A stretch of 64,000 nt of DNA from Aromatoleum aromaticum EbN1. GTDB lineage: Bacteria > Pseudomonadota > Gammaproteobacteria > Burkholderiales > Rhodocyclaceae. Below, piece by piece: positions 38,137 through 47,625 of this stretch. Position 1 is the stretch's first letter, and every line of letters starts with the position of its first letter. The translations under genes were made by a program, and so were the position numbers. The notes under the pieces are model-generated. The model was not told where the DNA came from, did no database searches, and saw only the letters and a program-made list of their open reading frames with translations. The stretch covers positions 62,001-126,000 of the forward strand of contig NC_006513.1 of the NCBI RefSeq assembly GCF_000025965.1, read 5' to 3'.

Positions 38137-40893
38137 TCATTGCACGACAGCCACCGTGTCGGGATGGGGAGCGTGCAGCGGCAGCACGAACGTAAATACC
38201 GTGCCGTGCCCCGGCGGCGACTCCACCCACAGCCGTCCGCCGAAATGCTCGACGATCTGGCGGCTGATCGGCAACCCGAGGCCGGTGCCCTGCGGCCGCG
38301 AACGCTCGTCGCCACCCTGCCGGAATTTCTCGAATATCACACCGTGCAACTCCGGCGGGATGCCCGGCCCGTTGTCCGACACCTCGACGCGCACCTGCCC
38401 CGCTTCGGACTTCAGCGCGACTCGGATGCGGCCCGCGCCCTGCGGCACGAACTTCGCCGCGTTCGACAGCAGGTTCAGCATCACCTGCACCAGCCGGTCG
38501 TGGTCCGCTTTCAGGTGCGGCGCTTCGTCCGGCAGCACCAGCTCGACGGTTGCGCCGCGGTCGCGGAACAGCTGGGCCGTGGTGTCGACGGCCTGCTCGA
38601 CGAGCGCGCGCATGTCGATGTCGCTGTTGTGCCACTCCGCATGGCCGGATTCGATCTTGGCAAGGTCGAGCACCTGGTTCACGAGGCGCGTGAGGCGCTC
38701 CGTTTCGGACACGATGATGCCGAGAAATCGCATCCGGTCCGGGAGAGCGATGTCCGGATCGTCGAGCAGCATTTCGGAGAACGCGCGGATCGACGTCAGC
38801 GGCGTGCGCAGTTCATGCGACACCGACGACATGAAGTCGTCCTTGAGCCGGTCGAGTTCCTTCAGCCGCTCGTTGGCCGCGCGCAGTTCGGCGGTGGCCG
38901 ATTCGAGCGCCCGCGACTTCTCCTCGAGCTCGTGCGAATACGCGCGCACCTGCGAGGCCTCGTCGAGGATGTCCATGACTTCGTCGAGTCCCAGCGGCTC
39001 CTCCTGCACGACCGAGGCCACCATGACGCGCGCGGAGGCGCTGCCGATCGCCCCGGCGAGCTGCGTTTCGGCGAACTGGACGAGCCCGGCATCGGGCTGG
39101 ATCTGGTCGATGCCGGCGAGCCCGCGCTGCCGCGCATAGTCGGTGAACGCGCGCTCTGCGCGGGCCGTGCCGAGAAAGCGCGCCACGAGCGGCAGCAGGT
39201 CGCGCACCTGGGCGCTGCCGCGCCAGAACATCGCAGGGGACGTGCGGCCGCGCCGGAAGACATCGACGAAAAGCGTCGCCTGGCTCGCCTCCTGCCCGGT
39301 CGGCGTGCGCAGCAGCGAAACGAAAAGATAGCAGGCGATGTTGACCGTGAGACTCCAGAACAGCGCATGGCTGATGTTGTCGAGCCCCCGTAGCCCGAAC
39401 AGCTGCTCGGGCCGGAGGAGCGCGATGCCGAACAGGCCGTGCTCGAGGAACGCAGGGTCGAGCCAGCCCGATTTCGCCACCGACGGCAGCATCAGCGTGT
39501 AGGCCCAGACGACGAAACCGGCGAGCAGTCCGGCCAGCGCCCCTTCGCGCGTGCCGCCGCGCCAGTACATTCCGCCCAGCATCACAGGCGCGAACTGTGC
39601 GACCGCAGCGAAGCTGATCAGGCCGATGCTGACCAGCGCGTAGGCTTCGCCAGCGAGATGGAAATACAGATAACCGAGCAACAGCACCACCAGGATCGCG
39701 CCGCGCCGGATTCCCAGCAGCAGGCCGGTGAGATCCCCGTGCGGCGCCCGGTGGAAGCTGCGGCTGCGCAGCACCAGCGGCATTACCAAGTCGTTGCACA
39801 CCATCGTCGACACCGCGATCGTCTCGACGATGACCATTCCCGTCGCGGCCGACAGTCCGCCGACGAACGCGAGCAGCGCCAGGGCCCCGTGGCCGTGGGC
39901 GAGCGGCAGCGACAGCACGAAGGTGTCGGGATCGACCGTGCCGCGGCCGAAAAACAGCAGCCCGCCGAGCGCGATCGGCAGCACGAAGATGTTGATCAGG
40001 AACAGATACGTCGGGAACAGCCAGGTCGCGCGGCGCAGGTGCTGTTCGTTCACGTTCTCGACGACCATGACCTGGAACTGCCGCGGCAGGAAGATCACCG
40101 ACAGCATCGCCAGCAGGGTCAGCGTGAACCATCCGCCATAGCCGGCCCCGCTGGCGCTCTCGACGGTGAGGAGCCCTGCGAGTTCGGGGTGGGCGAGCGC
40201 GCGCGTGAAGAGATCGCCGAAACCGTCGTACATGCCGTAGGTGACGAACACGCCGAGGACCAGAAACGCGAACAGCTTGACGACCGATTCGAACGCAATC
40301 GCGGCGACCATGCCTTCGTGCCGCTCGGTCGCGTCAAGGTGGCGCGTACCGAACAGAACCGTGAACACCGCCAGCGTCAGTGCGACGTACAAAGTGCTGT
40401 CGCCCACCCAACTACCCGGCGCGAGCGGAAGAAACTGTTCGTCACGCTCCCCGGTGAGTACCGCATAGCCGCTCGAAACCGCCTTCAGCTGCAGCGCAAT
40501 GTATGGAATCATCCCGACCACTGCGATGATCGTGACGAGCCCGCCGAGCAGATGGCTCTTGCCGTAGCGGCTGGCGATGAAGTCGGCAATCGAAGTGATG
40601 CGGTAGGTTTTGGCGATGCGGATCATCTTCAGCATCACGATCCACGACATGGTCATCGCAAGCGTCGGGCCGAGATAGATCGGCAGGAACCACACTCCGC
40701 CAGAGGCCGCGCGACCGACGCTGCCGAAATAGGTCCACGCCGTGCAATAGACGCCGAGCGACAGCGCGTAGGTCCACGGATTCGAGATCACCGAGCGCCC
40801 CTGCTCCGCGCGACGATCGGCGAGATAGGCGACGGCGAAAAGAAGCAGCAGGTAGGCGAACGAGACAACGACGACCGTGGTACCGGTGAGCAT
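38137..40893 (-). CDS. SLC5-STAC histidine kinase (CbrA/CrbS/MxtR type)
   Basis: 918 residues from ATG at 40893 (MLTGTTVVVVSF). About 13 membrane helices form a sodium:solute symporter-like module (1-~500; NPWTYALSLGVYCTAWTYFG, SIADFIASRYGKS, FLPRQFQVMVVENV). A STAC-like domain follows (about 555-665; GAIGSASARVMVASV), then a coiled coil and a complete kinase core with H-box SVSHELRTPLTSIRAF, N-box NLLSNAAKFV, G-boxes DNGPGIP and GTGLGLPIS. Kinases of this architecture control acetate or carbon utilisation genes, especially acs. The acs gene lies just upstream here, which supports such a role. Downstream are the receiver, exonuclease and symporter genes. Confidence 0.93.
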   Translation of the reverse strand: MLTGTTVVVVSFAYLLLLFAVAYLADRRAEQGRSVISNPWTYALSLGVYCTAWTYFGSVGRAASGGVWFLPIYLGPTLAMTMSWIVMLKMIRIAKTYRITSIADFIASRYGKSHLLGGLVTIIAVVGMIPYIALQLKAVSSGYAVLTGERDEQFLPLAPGSWVGDSTLYVALTLAVFTVLFGTRHLDATERHEGMVAAIAFESVVKLFAFLVLGVFVTYGMYDGFGDLFTRALAHPELAGLLTVESASGAGYGGWFTLTLLAMLSVIFLPRQFQVMVVENVNEQHLRRATWLFPTYLFLINIFVLPIALGGLLFFGRGTVDPDTFVLSLPLAHGHGALALLAFVGGLSAATGMVIVETIAVSTMVCNDLVMPLVLRSRSFHRAPHGDLTGLLLGIRRGAILVVLLLGYLYFHLAGEAYALVSIGLISFAAVAQFAPVMLGGMYWRGGTREGALAGLLAGFVVWAYTLMLPSVAKSGWLDPAFLEHGLFGIALLRPEQLFGLRGLDNISHALFWSLTVNIACYLFVSLLRTPTGQEASQATLFVDVFRRGRTSPAMFWRGSAQVRDLLPLVARFLGTARAERAFTDYARQRGLAGIDQIQPDAGLVQFAETQLAGAIGSASARVMVASVVQEEPLGLDEVMDILDEASQVRAYSHELEEKSRALESATAELRAANERLKELDRLKDDFMSSVSHELRTPLTSIRAFSEMLLDDPDIALPDRMRFLGIIVSETERLTRLVNQVLDLAKIESGHAEWHNSDIDMRALVEQAVDTTAQLFRDRGATVELVLPDEAPHLKADHDRLVQVMLNLLSNAAKFVPQGAGRIRVALKSEAGQVRVEVSDNGPGIPPELHGVIFEKFRQGGDERSRPQGTGLGLPISRQIVEHFGGRLWVESPPGHGTVFTFVLPLHAPHPDTVAVVQ

Positions 40894-40904
40894 GCGGCCA
40901 ATCC

Positions 40905-41102
40905 TCAGCGTGCGCCACGCTCGACGATCCACGCGACTGCGACCAGCAGCAGCGCCCAAATGCCGAACAGGAAAACCCACAGCATCGGCAGGCCGAGAAA
41001 AGACTCGGGCCGATCGAACAGTGAAAGCACCGGATAGTTGAACAGCAGCACGCCGGTCAGGAAAACCGCCACCAACCGCTGTCCCGCAAGACCCTTGCGC
41101 AT
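40905..41102 (-). CDS. Small two-helix membrane protein next to the SLC5-type kinase
   Basis: 65 residues: two hydrophobic helices (about 9-26, VAVFLTGVLLFNYPVLSLF, and 37-60, LPMLWVFLFGIWALLLVAVAW), positive N-terminus (MRKGLAGQR) and basic tail. The gap to the kinase gene is 11 bp. Small proteins of this type commonly precede SLC5 transporters or SLC5-type kinases and may be accessory subunits comparable to DUF485/DUF4212 partners of symporters. Role inferred from position only. Confidence 0.75.
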   Translation of the reverse strand: MRKGLAGQRLVAVFLTGVLLFNYPVLSLFDRPESFLGLPMLWVFLFGIWALLLVAVAWIVERGAR

Positions 41103-41185
41103 CAGGGACTCCTCATGATGACGACGGCCCCCGGATTATAGCGACACGCGGAATTCGCCCTTCGCCGCCAGCCCCGGCATGCTGC

Positions 41186-41210
41186 AAAAAAAAAGCGCGC
41201 TTTCGCGCGC
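41186..41210 (-). terminator. Rho-independent terminator after acs
   Basis: On the minus strand the stem GCGCGC-GAAA-GCGCGC (41210-41195) is followed by nine T residues (41194-41186). It lies 90 bp after the acs stop and separates acs from the kinase operon. Confidence 0.9.
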
Positions 41211-41299
41211 CTTCTCCTCCTCCCACAGGTCAGCCAGAGCGGCTGCCTCATTATTCTGGTCAGGGTCGGGCCTTTGCGGGCCCGTGCCTCGCAAGGGGT

Positions 41300-43282
41300 T
41301 CAGCTCAGCGGCTGGCCAAGCTGATCCAGGATCGCCGGATTCTCGAGGGTCGACGTATCCTGGGTGATCTCCTCCCCCTTCGCCAGCTGACGCAGCAGCC
41401 GACGCATGATCTTGCCCGAACGGGTCTTGGGCAGGTTCTCGCCGAAACGGATGTCCTTCGGCTTCGCGATCGGCCCGATCTCGTGGCCGACCCAGTTCTG
41501 CAGCTCCTTGATGACCGCCTTGGCCTGCTCGCCGGTCGGGCGCTCGCCCTTCAACACGACGAATGCCACGACCGCTTCGCCGGTCACGTCGTCGGGGCGG
41601 CCGACGACTGCCGCTTCGGCGACTTTCTCGTGTGCGACCAGTGCGGACTCGATCTCCATCGTCCCCATACGGTGGCCCGAGACGTTCAGCACGTCGTCGA
41701 TGCGGCCGGTGATCGTGAAGTAGCCGGTGTCCTTGTCGCGGATCGCGCCGTCGCCGGCAAGATACAGCTGGCCCTTGAAGTCGTCCGGGTAGTAGGACTT
41801 CTTGTAGCGCTCCGGGTCGCCCCAGACGGCACGGATCATCGACGGCCAGGGACGCTTGACGACGAGGATTCCGCCCTGCCCATTCGGCAACTCGGTTCCG
41901 GTCTCATCGACGACCGCCGCCTGGATGCCCGGGAACGGCAGCGTGCAGGAGCCCGGCACGAGCGGGGTCGCGCCCGGCATCGGTGTGATCATGTGCGCAC
42001 CGGTCTCGGTCTGCCAGAAAGTATCGACGATCGGGCAGCGGCTCGCGCCGACGTTCTCGTAGTACCACTCCCACGCCGCCGGGTTGATCGGCTCGCCGAC
42101 CGAGCCGAGGATGCGCAGGCTCGACAGGTCGTATTTCTTCGGGTGCACCGCAGGGTTGTTGTCCGCAGCCTTGATCAGCGAGCGGATCGCGGTCGGCGCA
42201 GTGTAGAACACAGTGACCTTGTGGTCCTGGATCATTTTCCAGAAACGCCCCGCGTCCGGGTAGGTCGGCACCCCTTCGAAGACGATCTCGGTCGTGCCGC
42301 AGGCGAGCGGGCCGTAGGTGATGAAAGTGTGGCCGGTGACCCAGCCGATGTCGGCGGTGCACCAGAAGACGTCGTCCGGCTTGATGTCGAAGGTGTACTT
42401 CATCGACATGATCGCGTGCAGCAGGTAGCCGCCGGTCGAGTGCTGGACGCCTTTCGGCTTGCCGGTCGAGCCCGACGTGTAGAGCAGGAACAGCGGATGT
42501 TCGGCGTCGACCCATTCGGGCTCGCAGGTCTCGGACTGGGTTGCGCAGACGTCGTCGAACCACTGGTCACGGCCCTTGTCCATCGCGACTTCCGCGCCGG
42601 TGCGCTTGACGACGATGACGTTCCTGATCGATTCGCAGCCGCCCATCGCCAGCGCCTCGTCCGCGATCGGCTTCAGCGGCAGCGCCTTGCCGCCGCGGTG
42701 CTGACCGTCGGACGTGATCAGGGCGACGGCGCCGGCGTCGTTGATGCGGTCGCGCAGCGCCTGGGCCGAGAAGCCGCCGAACACGATCGAGTGGGTCGCG
42801 CCGATGCGGGCGCAGGCCTGCATCGCGACGACGCCTTCGATCGACATCGGCAGGTAGATGACGACGCGATCGCCTTTTTTGACGCCCATGCCGCGCAGCG
42901 CGTTCGCGAACCTGCTGACACGGACGAGCAGATCCTTGTAGGTGACGCGCGTAACTTCCCCGCTGTCGGCTTCGAAGATGATCGCGACCTTGTCACCGAG
43001 ACCGTTATTGACGTTGCGGTCGAGGCAGTTGTACGAGACGTTCAGCTGGCCGTCGGCGAACCACTTGAAGAACGGCGCGTCGCTCTCGTCGAGGACCTGG
43101 GTGAAGGGCTTCTTCCACTCGACCAGTTCGCGGGCGTGGCGCGCCCAGAATCCTTCGTAGTTGTCTTCCGCCTCCTTGCACAACGCAAGGTAGCCTTCCA
43201 TGCCGGAAACCGCCGCGTTCTTGACCATCTCTTCCGAAGGCTTGTAGATGCGCGCCCGGGTCTGCTGTTGCTCGTTCGACAT
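41300..43282 (-). CDS. acs: Acetyl-CoA synthetase
   Basis: 660 residues from ATG at 43282 ([15 protein letters not shown]), preceded by GAGGAGAGGTGAAT; a GTG six bases upstream is less likely. It is an ANL-superfamily adenylate-forming enzyme. The P-loop-like [31 protein letters not shown], the hinge region [15 protein letters not shown] and the C-terminal catalytic lysine in [12 protein letters not shown] (a known site of regulatory acetylation) are all present, and the length matches the family. It converts acetate, ATP and CoA to acetyl-CoA. It is divergent from fumarase, with the SLC5-type kinase operon downstream on the same strand, which fits regulated acetate assimilation. Confidence 0.98.
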   Translation of the reverse strand: MSNEQQQTRARIYKPSEEMVKNAAVSGMEGYLALCKEAEDNYEGFWARHARELVEWKKPFTQVLDESDAPFFKWFADGQLNVSYNCLDRNVNNGLGDKVAIIFEADSGEVTRVTYKDLLVRVSRFANALRGMGVKKGDRVVIYLPMSIEGVVAMQACARIGATHSIVFGGFSAQALRDRINDAGAVALITSDGQHRGGKALPLKPIADEALAMGGCESIRNVIVVKRTGAEVAMDKGRDQWFDDVCATQSETCEPEWVDAEHPLFLLYTSGSTGKPKGVQHSTGGYLLHAIMSMKYTFDIKPDDVFWCTADIGWVTGHTFITYGPLACGTTEIVFEGVPTYPDAGRFWKMIQDHKVTVFYTAPTAIRSLIKAADNNPAVHPKKYDLSSLRILGSVGEPINPAAWEWYYENVGASRCPIVDTFWQTETGAHMITPMPGATPLVPGSCTLPFPGIQAAVVDETGTELPNGQGGILVVKRPWPSMIRAVWGDPERYKKSYYPDDFKGQLYLAGDGAIRDKDTGYFTITGRIDDVLNVSGHRMGTMEIESALVAHEKVAEAAVVGRPDDVTGEAVVAFVVLKGERPTGEQAKAVIKELQNWVGHEIGPIAKPKDIRFGENLPKTRSGKIMRRLLRQLAKGEEITQDTSTLENPAILDQLGQPLS

Positions 43283-43530
43283 ATTCACCTCTCCTCAACT
43301 GTTCTGAATGGTTGAAGCTGCCCTGTTGCGGGGCGGCCGGTTGGTTCCAGCCTGTATTGTCGTTCGCGAAAGGCTCCGCGATCTGCTGCGCATTTAAGAG
43401 CAGCTATCTTACACAGGACTTACATGCCCTGCGGGGGCGTCAAATCCGGTCTCTTCCTGCACCGCAACACGCATCCGGCCCCGGGCTGATAGAATTGCGG
43501 CCCATTGCCCCGCCACCTTGGAGACGCCTC

Positions 43531-45063
43531 ATGACCGTGATTCGCGAAGAAGACCTCATTCAGTCCGTCGCGGATGCCTTTCAGTTCATCAGCTATTACC
43601 ACCCCCTCGACTTCATCGAGGCGCTCGGTGAGGCCTGGAAGCACGAGGAGAACCCGGCGGCGAAGGACGCCATCGCGCAGATCCTGACCAACTCGCGCAT
43701 GTGCGCCGAAGGCCACCGCCCGATCTGCCAGGACACTGGCATCGCGGTCGTCTTCCTCAAGGTCGGCATGAACGTGCAGTGGGACGCGAAGATGAGCGTC
43801 CAGGAGATGGTCAATGAAGGCGTGCGCCGCGCGTACACCAACGTCGACAACAAGCTGCGCGCCTCGGTGCTGCTCGACCCGGCCGGCAAGCGTCAGAATT
43901 CGAAGGACAACACGCCCGCTGTCGTGCATTACGAGATCGTCCCCGGCGACCACGTCGAAGTCACCTGTGCGGCGAAGGGCGGCGGCTCGGAGAACAAGTC
44001 GAAGTTCTACGCGCTGAACCCGTCCGACTCGATCGTCGACTGGGTACTGAAGACGCTGCCGACGATGGGTGCCGGCTGGTGCCCGCCGGGCATCCTCGGC
44101 ATCGGCATCGGCGGCACGCCCGAGAAGGCGATGCTGCTCGCGAAGGAATCGCTGATGGCGCCGGTCGACATCCACGAACTACGCGCAAAAGCTGCTTCGG
44201 GGGCGACGCTCACGCGCGTCGAGGAATTGCGCCTCGAGCTGATGGACAAGGTCAACGCACTGGGTATCGGCGCGCAGGGTCTCGGCGGCCTCACGACCGT
44301 GCTCGACGTCAAGATCCTCGACTACCCGACGCACGCTGCGAGCCTGCCGGTCGCGATGATTCCGAACTGCGCGGCGACGCGCCACGTGCATTTCGAGCTC
44401 GACGGCTCCGGGCCGGCGAAACTCGAGGCGCCGAAGCTCGAGGACTGGCCGGACGTCACGTGGCAGGCCGACACCAAGGTCGCCACGCGCGTCAATCTCG
44501 ACACCCTGACGAAGGAAGAAGTCGCGTCGTGGAAGCCCGGCCAGGTGCTGCTGCTGAACGGCAAGATGCTGACCGGCCGCGACGCCGCACACAAGCGCAT
44601 CGCCGACATGCTCGCAAAAGGCGAGAAGCTGCCCGTCGACTTCACGAACCGCGTCATCTACTACGTCGGCCCGGTCGACCCGGTGCGCGACGAAGTCGTC
44701 GGTCCGGCCGGCCCGACCACCGCGACGCGCATGGACAAGTTCACCCGCATGATGCTCGAACAGACCGGCCTGATCTCGATGGTCGGCAAGGCCGAGCGCG
44801 GCCCGGCGGCGATCGACGCGATCCGCGACAACAAGTCGGCCTATCTGATGGCAGTCGGCGGCGCAGCCTACCTCGTCGCGAAAGCGATCAAGACCGCCAA
44901 GGTCGTCGGCTTCGCCGATCTGGGCATGGAAGCGATCTACGAGTTCGACGTGCAGGACATGCCCGTGACCGTCGCCGTCGATTCGACCGGCACCAGCGTC
45001 CATGAAACCGGCCCGAAGACGTGGCAGGCGAAGATCGGAAAGATCCCGGTCGCGACCGCCTGA
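43531..45063 (+). CDS. fum: Class I fumarate hydratase (iron-sulfur)
   Basis: 510 residues from ATG at 43531, with GGAGA upstream. Class I features include the cluster-ligating Cys in GHRPICQDTGIAVVF, CAAKGGGSENKS, GAGWCPPGILGIGIGGTPEKA and the C-terminal beta domain (GPVDPVRDEVVGPAGPTTATRMDKFTRMML; shown in part). It interconverts fumarate and malate in the TCA cycle and is oxygen-sensitive because of its [4Fe-4S] cluster. It is divergent from acs across a 248-bp gap that should hold both promoters; I see no strong consensus there. A good terminator follows at 45091. Confidence 0.96.
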   Translation: MTVIREEDLIQSVADAFQFISYYHPLDFIEALGEAWKHEENPAAKDAIAQILTNSRMCAEGHRPICQDTGIAVVFLKVGMNVQWDAKMSVQEMVNEGVRRAYTNVDNKLRASVLLDPAGKRQNSKDNTPAVVHYEIVPGDHVEVTCAAKGGGSENKSKFYALNPSDSIVDWVLKTLPTMGAGWCPPGILGIGIGGTPEKAMLLAKESLMAPVDIHELRAKAASGATLTRVEELRLELMDKVNALGIGAQGLGGLTTVLDVKILDYPTHAASLPVAMIPNCAATRHVHFELDGSGPAKLEAPKLEDWPDVTWQADTKVATRVNLDTLTKEEVASWKPGQVLLLNGKMLTGRDAAHKRIADMLAKGEKLPVDFTNRVIYYVGPVDPVRDEVVGPAGPTTATRMDKFTRMMLEQTGLISMVGKAERGPAAIDAIRDNKSAYLMAVGGAAYLVAKAIKTAKVVGFADLGMEAIYEFDVQDMPVTVAVDSTGTSVHETGPKTWQAKIGKIPVATA

Positions 45064-45090
45064 TCGACCAGCTGCGTTCGATCCATACAG

Positions 45091-45122
45091 AACCCGACCA
45101 GGGAAACCGGTCGGGTTTTTTT
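45091..45122 (+). terminator. Rho-independent terminator after fumarase
   Basis: AACCCGACC (45091-45099) pairs with GGTCGGGTT (45109-45117) over a 9-base loop, followed by a further run of T residues. It starts 28 bp after the stop codon. Confidence 0.93.
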
Positions 45123-45247
45123 ATCGTCGCCTCGCACGTGGACGGGGCGGACGGTCTGCGAGTGTATACGGCTGGATGTGGGCTGGATATGGAATTCCGT
45201 ACGGGAGGGCGATAGTATGAAAAACGCTCCGGAAAGGATTTCATCCA

Positions 45248-46096
45248 ATGCATTCTCCCGCCCCGCCGGCGTCCCTGCTGCATGCGCTGCGTCGCGTGAT
45301 GCGCCCGCTGGTGCGCCTGATGCTCAGGAAGGGCGTGACCTACACCTATTTCTCCGACATGCTCAAGGGCATCTTCGTCGAGATCGCTGCGACCGAATTC
45401 CGGCTCGGCGACAAGGCGCCGAGTGACAGCCGGATCAGCCTGATCACCGGCGTGCATCGCAAGGACGTGCGGCGGCTGCGCGAGGCGGCGCCCGAATCGG
45501 ATGTCCACCTGCCCGAGGCGCTGTCCCTCGGCGCGCATCTCGTCAGCATCTGGATGAGCCGGCCGCCGTTCTGCGAACACCCCGGCCGACCGTTGCCGCT
45601 GCCGCGGCTCGCGAGCACCGGCGGCGAGTGCTCGTTCGACGCGCTGGTCGCGCAGGCGAGCAAGGACATCCGCGCACGCGTCGTGCTCGACGAGTGGCTG
45701 CGCCTGGGCATCGCCTGCCTCGACGAACAGGACCGGGTCCATCTTCAGACGACCGCTTTTGTCCCGCAAAAGGGCTTCGACGAGAAAGCCGCCTATTTCA
45801 GCCATAACGTCCATGACCACGCCTGCGCTGCGGTCCATAACCTGACGACCGACGCCCGGCCGTTCTTCGAACGCAGCGTGCATTACGACACGCTGTCGCC
45901 GGCGAGCGTCGAGACGCTGCGCGACGCAGTCGCAGCCGAAGGCATGCAGGCACTGATGAACTTCAACGCGCTCGCCGCAAAGCTCGAAGCGGGCGACCGG
46001 GCAGCAGCGGTCGAATCGCCGCAGCGGATCACGATCGGCCTGTATTTCTATACCGAGCCAGGCGCGGAGCCAGCCCCTGTAGGGGGGGAACCCTGA
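45248..46096 (+). CDS. DUF6502-family protein
   Basis: 282 residues. No catalytic motif is recognised. The N-terminal ~90 residues look like a DNA-binding or helical region (LRKGVTYTYFSDMLKGIFVEIAATEF; SRISLITGVHRKDVRRLREA), reminiscent of a winged helix. The rest is mixed alpha/beta with DEWLRLGIACLDEQDRVHLQ and FDEKAAYFSHNVHDHACAAVHNL. This matches the DUF6502 family, which often precedes DUF5666 proteins. Its stop overlaps the next start by one base, so the two are translationally coupled. A regulatory role for this exported-protein operon is a guess from the putative winged helix. Confidence 0.8.
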   Translation: MHSPAPPASLLHALRRVMRPLVRLMLRKGVTYTYFSDMLKGIFVEIAATEFRLGDKAPSDSRISLITGVHRKDVRRLREAAPESDVHLPEALSLGAHLVSIWMSRPPFCEHPGRPLPLPRLASTGGECSFDALVAQASKDIRARVVLDEWLRLGIACLDEQDRVHLQTTAFVPQKGFDEKAAYFSHNVHDHACAAVHNLTTDARPFFERSVHYDTLSPASVETLRDAVAAEGMQALMNFNALAAKLEAGDRAAAVESPQRITIGLYFYTEPGAEPAPVGGEP

Positions 46097-47625
46097 TGAT
46101 GCTGCGCACACCTCGGTTGGCTGCGCTTGCTGCATTGGCCAGGAAGTGCGTACTCGGGCTCGGCCTTGGCTTATGCGCACCGCTGGCGTTCGCGGCCGCG
46201 CAGGTATGCGTCGACCCCGGTGGCACGGGCGGAACCGGCGACACGCTTCGCGAACATGGCATCGGCGGCACGGGCGCACCGGCACAACGCGATCCGGGCG
46301 GGATCGGCGGCACGGGCGCGGTCGCGAACGAAGGCGGGACCGGCGGGACCGGCATTGTGGGCACGATCACCGGCTTCGCGTCGGTGTGCGTCAACGGCGT
46401 CGAGGTGCATTACGACAATGACATCGAACTTGCCGAGAACGGCGTGCGGGCCGATATCGAACGCCTGGCGATTGGGCAGGTTGTCGCGATCGAGGCCGGC
46501 CTGTCGTCACGCGGCCTCGAGGCACGCAACATCGCCATCCTGCACGCCTACGAAGGACCGCTGACCGCACTTCCCGCAGGTCCGGCGCCGCTGCGCGTCA
46601 TGGACCAGCCCGTGCTGATCGCGCCCGACGCCCATGTCGCCGAAGGACTGCAGCCGGGCGAGCCGGTTCGCGTCAGCGGACTGCGCAACGCCCGCGGCGA
46701 CGTCCTCGCGACCCGCATCGAACGCGCCCCTGCCCTGACGACGGCAAGCGCGATCGGGACGCTCGTGCGCGGCTCGCTGCAAGGCCTGCCGCTCGTTGGC
46801 ACCCACCCGGCGCTGCCGGCTTCGCCGACGAAAGTCCTCCTTGTGCGCGGTCGCTGGAGCGCCGCCGGCTTCGATGTCATCAGCATCCGCATCGATCCGG
46901 ACATCCCATTCGCCGGGCGCGTCCGCAATGCGCTCGTCGAAGGCCTCGTCCGGGCTCGTGACGGCAAGCGTGTCACGCTGGACGGATTCTCGGTAACGCT
47001 GGATTCGGATACGCAGTTCGACGGCGGCGACCCGGGTGAAATCGGAAGCGACCGCCGCGTGCGCGTCAGCGGCACGTTCAGCGGCGCCCGCGAGGTGAAG
47101 GCCGGGCGCGTCGAGTTCGTCCGGGAACGTCCGGACGGCCGACGGGACAGCACCGGCGCGTCGAGGGGCGACGGGGCGGACGATGCGTCTGGACAGGGCG
47201 GCGAAAAACGACCGCAGAACGAATCCGGCACCGGGAAGACCGAAAACGGCCTCGACGCGACCGGCCGGCCGCAACACGGAGCGAATGAAAACCGTCCGCA
47301 AGACCGGATGGAGCGTCCCGACCGCAACGAAAAGGCAGACAAACCCGATCGTGTGGAGCGTTTGGACAAGCTGGACCGCCCGGAGAAGGTGGAGCGTCCG
47401 GAGAAGGTGGAACGACCCGAAAAAGTCGAGCGCCCGGAAAAGGTTGAGCGCCCGGAAAAGGTTGAGCGCCCGGAAAAGGTTGAGCGCCCGGAAAAGGTTG
47501 AGCGCCCCGAAAAAGTCGAGCGTCCCGAAAAAGTCGAACGCCCCGAGAAGGTCGAGCGTCCCAAGCGCGGCGACCTCGACGACCAGAACGATTTCGCATC
47601 CAGACAGGCTCGGAGAATTTCATGA
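46096..47625 (+). CDS. Exported DUF5666 protein with Gly-Thr linker and charged hexapeptide tail
   Basis: 509 residues. A signal peptide ends near AFAAAQ (about residue 34). A Gly-rich stretch (DPGGTGGTGDT, HGIGGTGAP, PGGIGGTGA, EGGTGGTGI; about 38-92) precedes two or three OB-like DUF5666 domains (about 92-355: IVGTITGFASVCVNGVEV, SAIGTLVRGSLQ, VEGLVRARDGKRVTLDGFSV). The last ~155 residues are hydrophilic low complexity, ending in ten RPEKVE hexapeptides and a basic tail. Function unknown; periplasmic or surface location is expected. It is sandwiched between DUF6502 and an outer-membrane barrel protein with 1-bp and 4-bp overlaps. Confidence 0.82.
   Translation: MMLRTPRLAALAALARKCVLGLGLGLCAPLAFAAAQVCVDPGGTGGTGDTLREHGIGGTGAPAQRDPGGIGGTGAVANEGGTGGTGIVGTITGFASVCVNGVEVHYDNDIELAENGVRADIERLAIGQVVAIEAGLSSRGLEARNIAILHAYEGPLTALPAGPAPLRVMDQPVLIAPDAHVAEGLQPGEPVRVSGLRNARGDVLATRIERAPALTTASAIGTLVRGSLQGLPLVGTHPALPASPTKVLLVRGRWSAAGFDVISIRIDPDIPFAGRVRNALVEGLVRARDGKRVTLDGFSVTLDSDTQFDGGDPGEIGSDRRVRVSGTFSGAREVKAGRVEFVRERPDGRRDSTGASRGDGADDASGQGGEKRPQNESGTGKTENGLDATGRPQHGANENRPQDRMERPDRNEKADKPDRVERLDKLDRPEKVERPEKVERPEKVERPEKVERPEKVERPEKVERPEKVERPEKVERPEKVERPEKVERPKRGDLDDQNDFASRQARRIS
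47377..47556 (+). repeat. Ten tandem 18-bp units encoding RPEKVE
   Basis: Ten in-frame 18-bp units within the DUF5666 gene. The protein repeat is perfect, while codons vary (GAG/GAA, AAG/AAA, GTG/GTC/GTT). Units 4-7 (CGCCCGGAAAAGGTTGAG) are identical in DNA, pointing to recent expansion by slippage. Confidence 0.95.

Noticed and set aside
46548-47564. Minus-strand frame with repeated GRSTFS units
   Set aside because: It is the reverse reading of the RPEKVE repeat and the DUF5666 gene; no start context and no independent support.
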